From the NCBI RefSeq assembly GCF_004138165.1, contig NZ_RYFF01000037.1, forward strand, positions 1-55,428: DNA of 55,428 nt, read 5' to 3'. Both the position numbers and the translations under genes were made by a program. Positions 53,901-55,428 of this stretch are shown here, piece by piece. Under the pieces are notes generated by a model. The model saw nothing but the letters and a program-made list of their open reading frames with translations. It was not told the DNA's origin and did no database searches. Positions within the stretch are counted from its first letter, which is position 1; each line of letters starts with the position of its first letter. The stretch comes from Candidatus Chloroploca sp. Khr17 (lineage in GTDB: Bacteria > Chloroflexota > Chloroflexia > Chloroflexales > Chloroflexaceae).

Positions 53901-55198
53901 ACCGTTCCGGTATTGATCCCCATCTTATGCACAAACTGAAATGGCGTGGGCAAGACCGAGGCCAGCAAGGCTCCGACTTCAGCATTTGCTTCCTCGAGCG
54001 TTGTCGCGAGATCGAGCGCACAACGAATAGCACGCACCGAAGCATCCTCGTGGGCAACAGGAGCCCCAAAGAGCACCATCAACTTGTCGCCGTGCGTATA
54101 CATATCAACTTTATTCACAATACCATCATACCGATGGACAACCGTCTGCACCCGGCGATAATAGGCATTAAAGACCGCTGCGGCCAGATCCGGCGCATCC
54201 TGCAGATGGGCAAGGATCGCGCTGAAATCGTGAATGTTGATAAAAAGCACCGTAACCGGTCGAAACTCGCCAAGCCCGACTTCAGAGACCTCGAGAAACC
54301 GTCGTGGCAACCCTCGCACCAGATATGGCTCAAGTGCCGCGAGTTGGTGCGTCAGCCGTTCGAGGGTTTGCAAATCATCAAACCCACTGTGATCAAAAAG
54401 ATCAGTATGTGGCGGAGGTAGCACAGGTTCAGGCAGATCGGTCAGGCGATGAAAGCCACGGCCAACCCCTTGCACCGTAACGCCAGGAATATGTTCAATC
54501 GCCTCGCTTGAGATCACCACCTGCCCTGGCTCAGCCAGTTCCTGAGCCAGCGCCACCCGGTTCACCACCGGGCCAGTCACCACAAGCTCGACATGGCTCT
54601 GATCACCAACACTTGCCGCAAAGACACGCCCACTATGCACCCCAACGCGCAACCGCAAGGCAAAAGTACCAACGCGCGTTGCCAGATCAGCAAAGGCATC
54701 CATACGCCGTTGCATCGCAAGCGCAGCGGCAGCCGCAGCCGCCACATGCTGCTCACCCAGGCTGGCAGCATCAAAAAAGGCGGTGAGCGCATCACCACCA
54801 AATTTCAACAATGAACCCTGGCGGGCATGGATCTCGGCAATCAAGACATCAAAGAGGTGACTCACGATTGCCGTCACCTCTTCAGAACCCTGCCGCCCAA
54901 GACTGCTGAGTTGCTCAGAGAGCGCAGTAAAGCCAGAGAGATCGGCAAAGAGCAGACTGCCATTCCAGAAGGCCCCGGAAATATGCCCCGGTCGTGGCTG
55001 ACGCAACTGATCCTGAACAAGGCGGGCAGGCATAAATGCCGCGCACGCCGCAAGACGCGTACGTAAGACAACCGCCAGTTGCACCCGCTCATTAGCGGGC
55101 AGATCACCTGTTTGCGCCAGTTGTGATGCCAACTCAGGATAATTCTGAGCGAGGAACCTGGCAAGATAAGAGACCTGAGTGTCCATAGAAACAACCAT
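50990..55198 (-). CDS. Tandem class III cyclase with ATPase and TPR domains
   Basis: This protein of about 1402 residues has the domain order of soluble adenylyl cyclase. C1 (about 80-250) has LLFADLSGF and LLKFGGD, so both metal Asp are present (86, 136). It lacks the transition-state Arg: NRVAL has Leu four residues after Asn. C2 (about 313-480) has Asn at the first metal position (FINIHDF, about 321) but keeps NKVDMYTHGD, a Thr for adenine (EYTVMG) and NLAAR. One composite site, specific for ATP, is therefore predicted. An ATPase follows: GDAGAGKT (about 557) and LIEDVHWADLP. TPR repeats fill the last 450 residues. Start is uncertain: ATG at 55198 or 55186. It probably makes cAMP in response to an unknown signal. 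Confidence 0.9.
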   Translation of the reverse strand: MVVSMDTQVSYLARFLAQNYPELASQLAQTGDLPANERVQLAVVLRTRLAACAAFMPARLVQDQLRQPRPGHISGAFWNGSLLFADLSGFTALSEQLSSLGRQGSEEVTAIVSHLFDVLIAEIHARQGSLLKFGGDALTAFFDAASLGEQHVAAAAAAALAMQRRMDAFADLATRVGTFALRLRVGVHSGRVFAASVGDQSHVELVVTGPVVNRVALAQELAEPGQVVISSEAIEHIPGVTVQGVGRGFHRLTDLPEPVLPPPHTDLFDHSGFDDLQTLERLTHQLAALEPYLVRGLPRRFLEVSEVGLGEFRPVTVLFINIHDFSAILAHLQDAPDLAAAVFNAYYRRVQTVVHRYDGIVNKVDMYTHGDKLMVLFGAPVAHEDASVRAIRCALDLATTLEEANAEVGALLASVLPTPFQFVHKMGINTGTVFAGRVGGSTRYEYTVMGSNVNLAARLMSAAADHEVLISPATRLIVAGQFDLVDSSPLQLKGIRAPVIPSRVVRIADVAIPLRGGASEQRTVTTPLIGRDRELATLLDLASDALLGHGRMLALVGDAGAGKTRLAEELLQRLVIASMAPDGRAMPSFSIYLGECQSYDQRTPYAAVRGPLRTLLTLSVRYLHEPELTTRLAIRVRQLAPDLERFTPLLGDALGVALEESPLTTSLSPEQRHDRLQELIVALFAGATRQDRMLILIEDVHWADLPSHELLSQLALAAVDLPLLLLVTYRPDTPITALWIETPTTAKIPLGELTSEDCVALLRELLGGTEPPAEILPLLERTQGNPFFIEELFHALVAEQVLCRTEKGEWRLERTLDEVQLPGSIEGLLLARLDRLDEPRQALLQVASVIGRRFQRPIIEGVYASQSPLDEGLMCLVSFELIQAEQLDQILSYLFRHALLRDVAYEAILYARRRVLHEQVAHRIEALAGSQLEPHLPVLAWHYLQAEAWDQALAYHIRAAEQATQRFANRDALALYGIALTVAQRLQEVQATPSLKQQLILIHEQSGDLRLLLGEYDDAEVHFGEALKLTAPGEENWLRMYRLLASVEERRSHYEQAFTWLRTGMEGMSLERGEELARCYLLGAGLFFRQSKYAESIEWASKGKALAEQAGNLSEQAHTFKLLGLIYRDQSILDQAIAALDQARALFAQQNVLDGLSDTLNNLGMVYLNMGQWADTIACYEQSLAISENIGDVQAIARTSNNLAVVLVGRNQLERAGELYKLSNAMFARIGSTLGVAVTTYNRGEVLLLQGRPADAMPLFLEALETLQQINARNFLPEVLRLTAEAALALGDLAVARLHAERAFILAAELAMKVEEATAHRVSAQVALVSGDFAKAQACLETSYTGLSKLDNRYELGKTRYQQARLALAMGDRETAAQARAEAQAIFAELDAQRDLALVQAL

Positions 55199-55315
55199 TT
55201 TATTGCGCTTCAATTGACAGCACTACATGAACGTCACTCAGGGTAGGGTTTCGATGATATGATTATGCACGATACTGACCGGTTCTGTCTAGCACCTACT
55301 CCAAGCAGCGTTGGC

Positions 55316-55350
55316 TGGTATGTTGGGCGGCTAAGCCGCCCAACATACCA
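55316..55350. repeat. Perfect palindrome upstream of the cyclase gene
   Basis: Sixteen-base arms TGGTATGTTGGGCGGC and complement meet at TAA. It may end the gene at the right edge. The core differs from the GCCAGC type. Confidence 0.7.
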
Positions 55351-55372
55351 GGAGACCGATACACATTAGGGA

Positions 55373-55428
55373 CTACGCAGTGGCATCAGGACGCGCCCCG
55401 TCGCGCGGGCGCTTCGTCATGTCGGTCT
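55373..55428 (-). CDS. Possible C-terminal tail of a gene cut by the right edge
   Basis: The minus strand is open from the edge to a TAG at 55373, reading MTKRPRDGARPDATA at the end. With only 18 codons visible I cannot judge whether it is coding. The palindrome just beyond would fit as its terminator. Confidence 0.2.
   Translation of the reverse strand, partial: TDMTKRPRDGARPDATA

Overview
The window looks like a chromosomal stretch from a phototrophic member of the Chloroflexota, probably order Chloroflexales. This is an inference. It rests on a PucC-family pigment-protein assembly transporter (22979-24400), two citrate synthases, a monomeric B12-type ribonucleotide reductase, an H+-pyrophosphatase, secreted proteins with FPETGH-type repeats, and many long intergenic palindromes. 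No rRNA, tRNA, CRISPR array or intact prophage was seen. Both transposon traces are broken or cut off by the window edge.

Layout. 1-300: the tail of an IS200/IS605-type tnpB with its right end. 300-4230: two small cupins, fabZ-fabF, and copies of a palindromic repeat. 4230-12500: a small membrane protein, a methyltransferase, gmd, the helicase pcrA behind a large nested palindrome, a VIT1/CCC1-like membrane protein, and a LysR regulator with a class V aminotransferase. 12600-17500: a VanW-domain protein, then manA-rsmE-ctp. 17600-21440: a predicted membrane pseudokinase with DnaJ-like zinc motifs, and a glycosidase lipoprotein. 21500-31400: citrate synthase 1, pucC, a MmcQ-like protein, an HNH pair, a dead tnpB, trpA, a stand-alone RAM protein with citrate synthase 2, and nrdJ behind two NrdR-like boxes. 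31400-34400: nucleoside hydrolase, PH-like protein, alpha/beta-fold protein, small zinc protein. 34500-40620: a five-gene leftward operon for surface glycan or glycolipid synthesis (two glycosyltransferases, flippase-like protein, methyltransferase, DUF2079 protein). 40700-47200: a transporter behind a structured leader, a DM13 protein, an amidohydrolase and hppA. 47400-55200: a tandem-domain cyclase/ATPase/TPR protein followed by a secreted gingipain-like peptidase.

How the genes connect. manA, gmd and the glycosyltransferase operon point to mannose- and deoxysugar-based envelope glycans. fabZ-fabF supply lipid. The two citrate synthases bracket pucC and trpA. The cyclase (domain order of the soluble adenylyl cyclase type) and the caspase-like peptidase are probably co-transcribed.

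The most unusual items are the pseudokinase/zinc-motif/tail-anchor protein, the cyclase whose two catalytic domains have complementary losses, the peptidase with seven exact heptad repeats, the nested palindrome before pcrA, and at least three families of intergenic palindromes.
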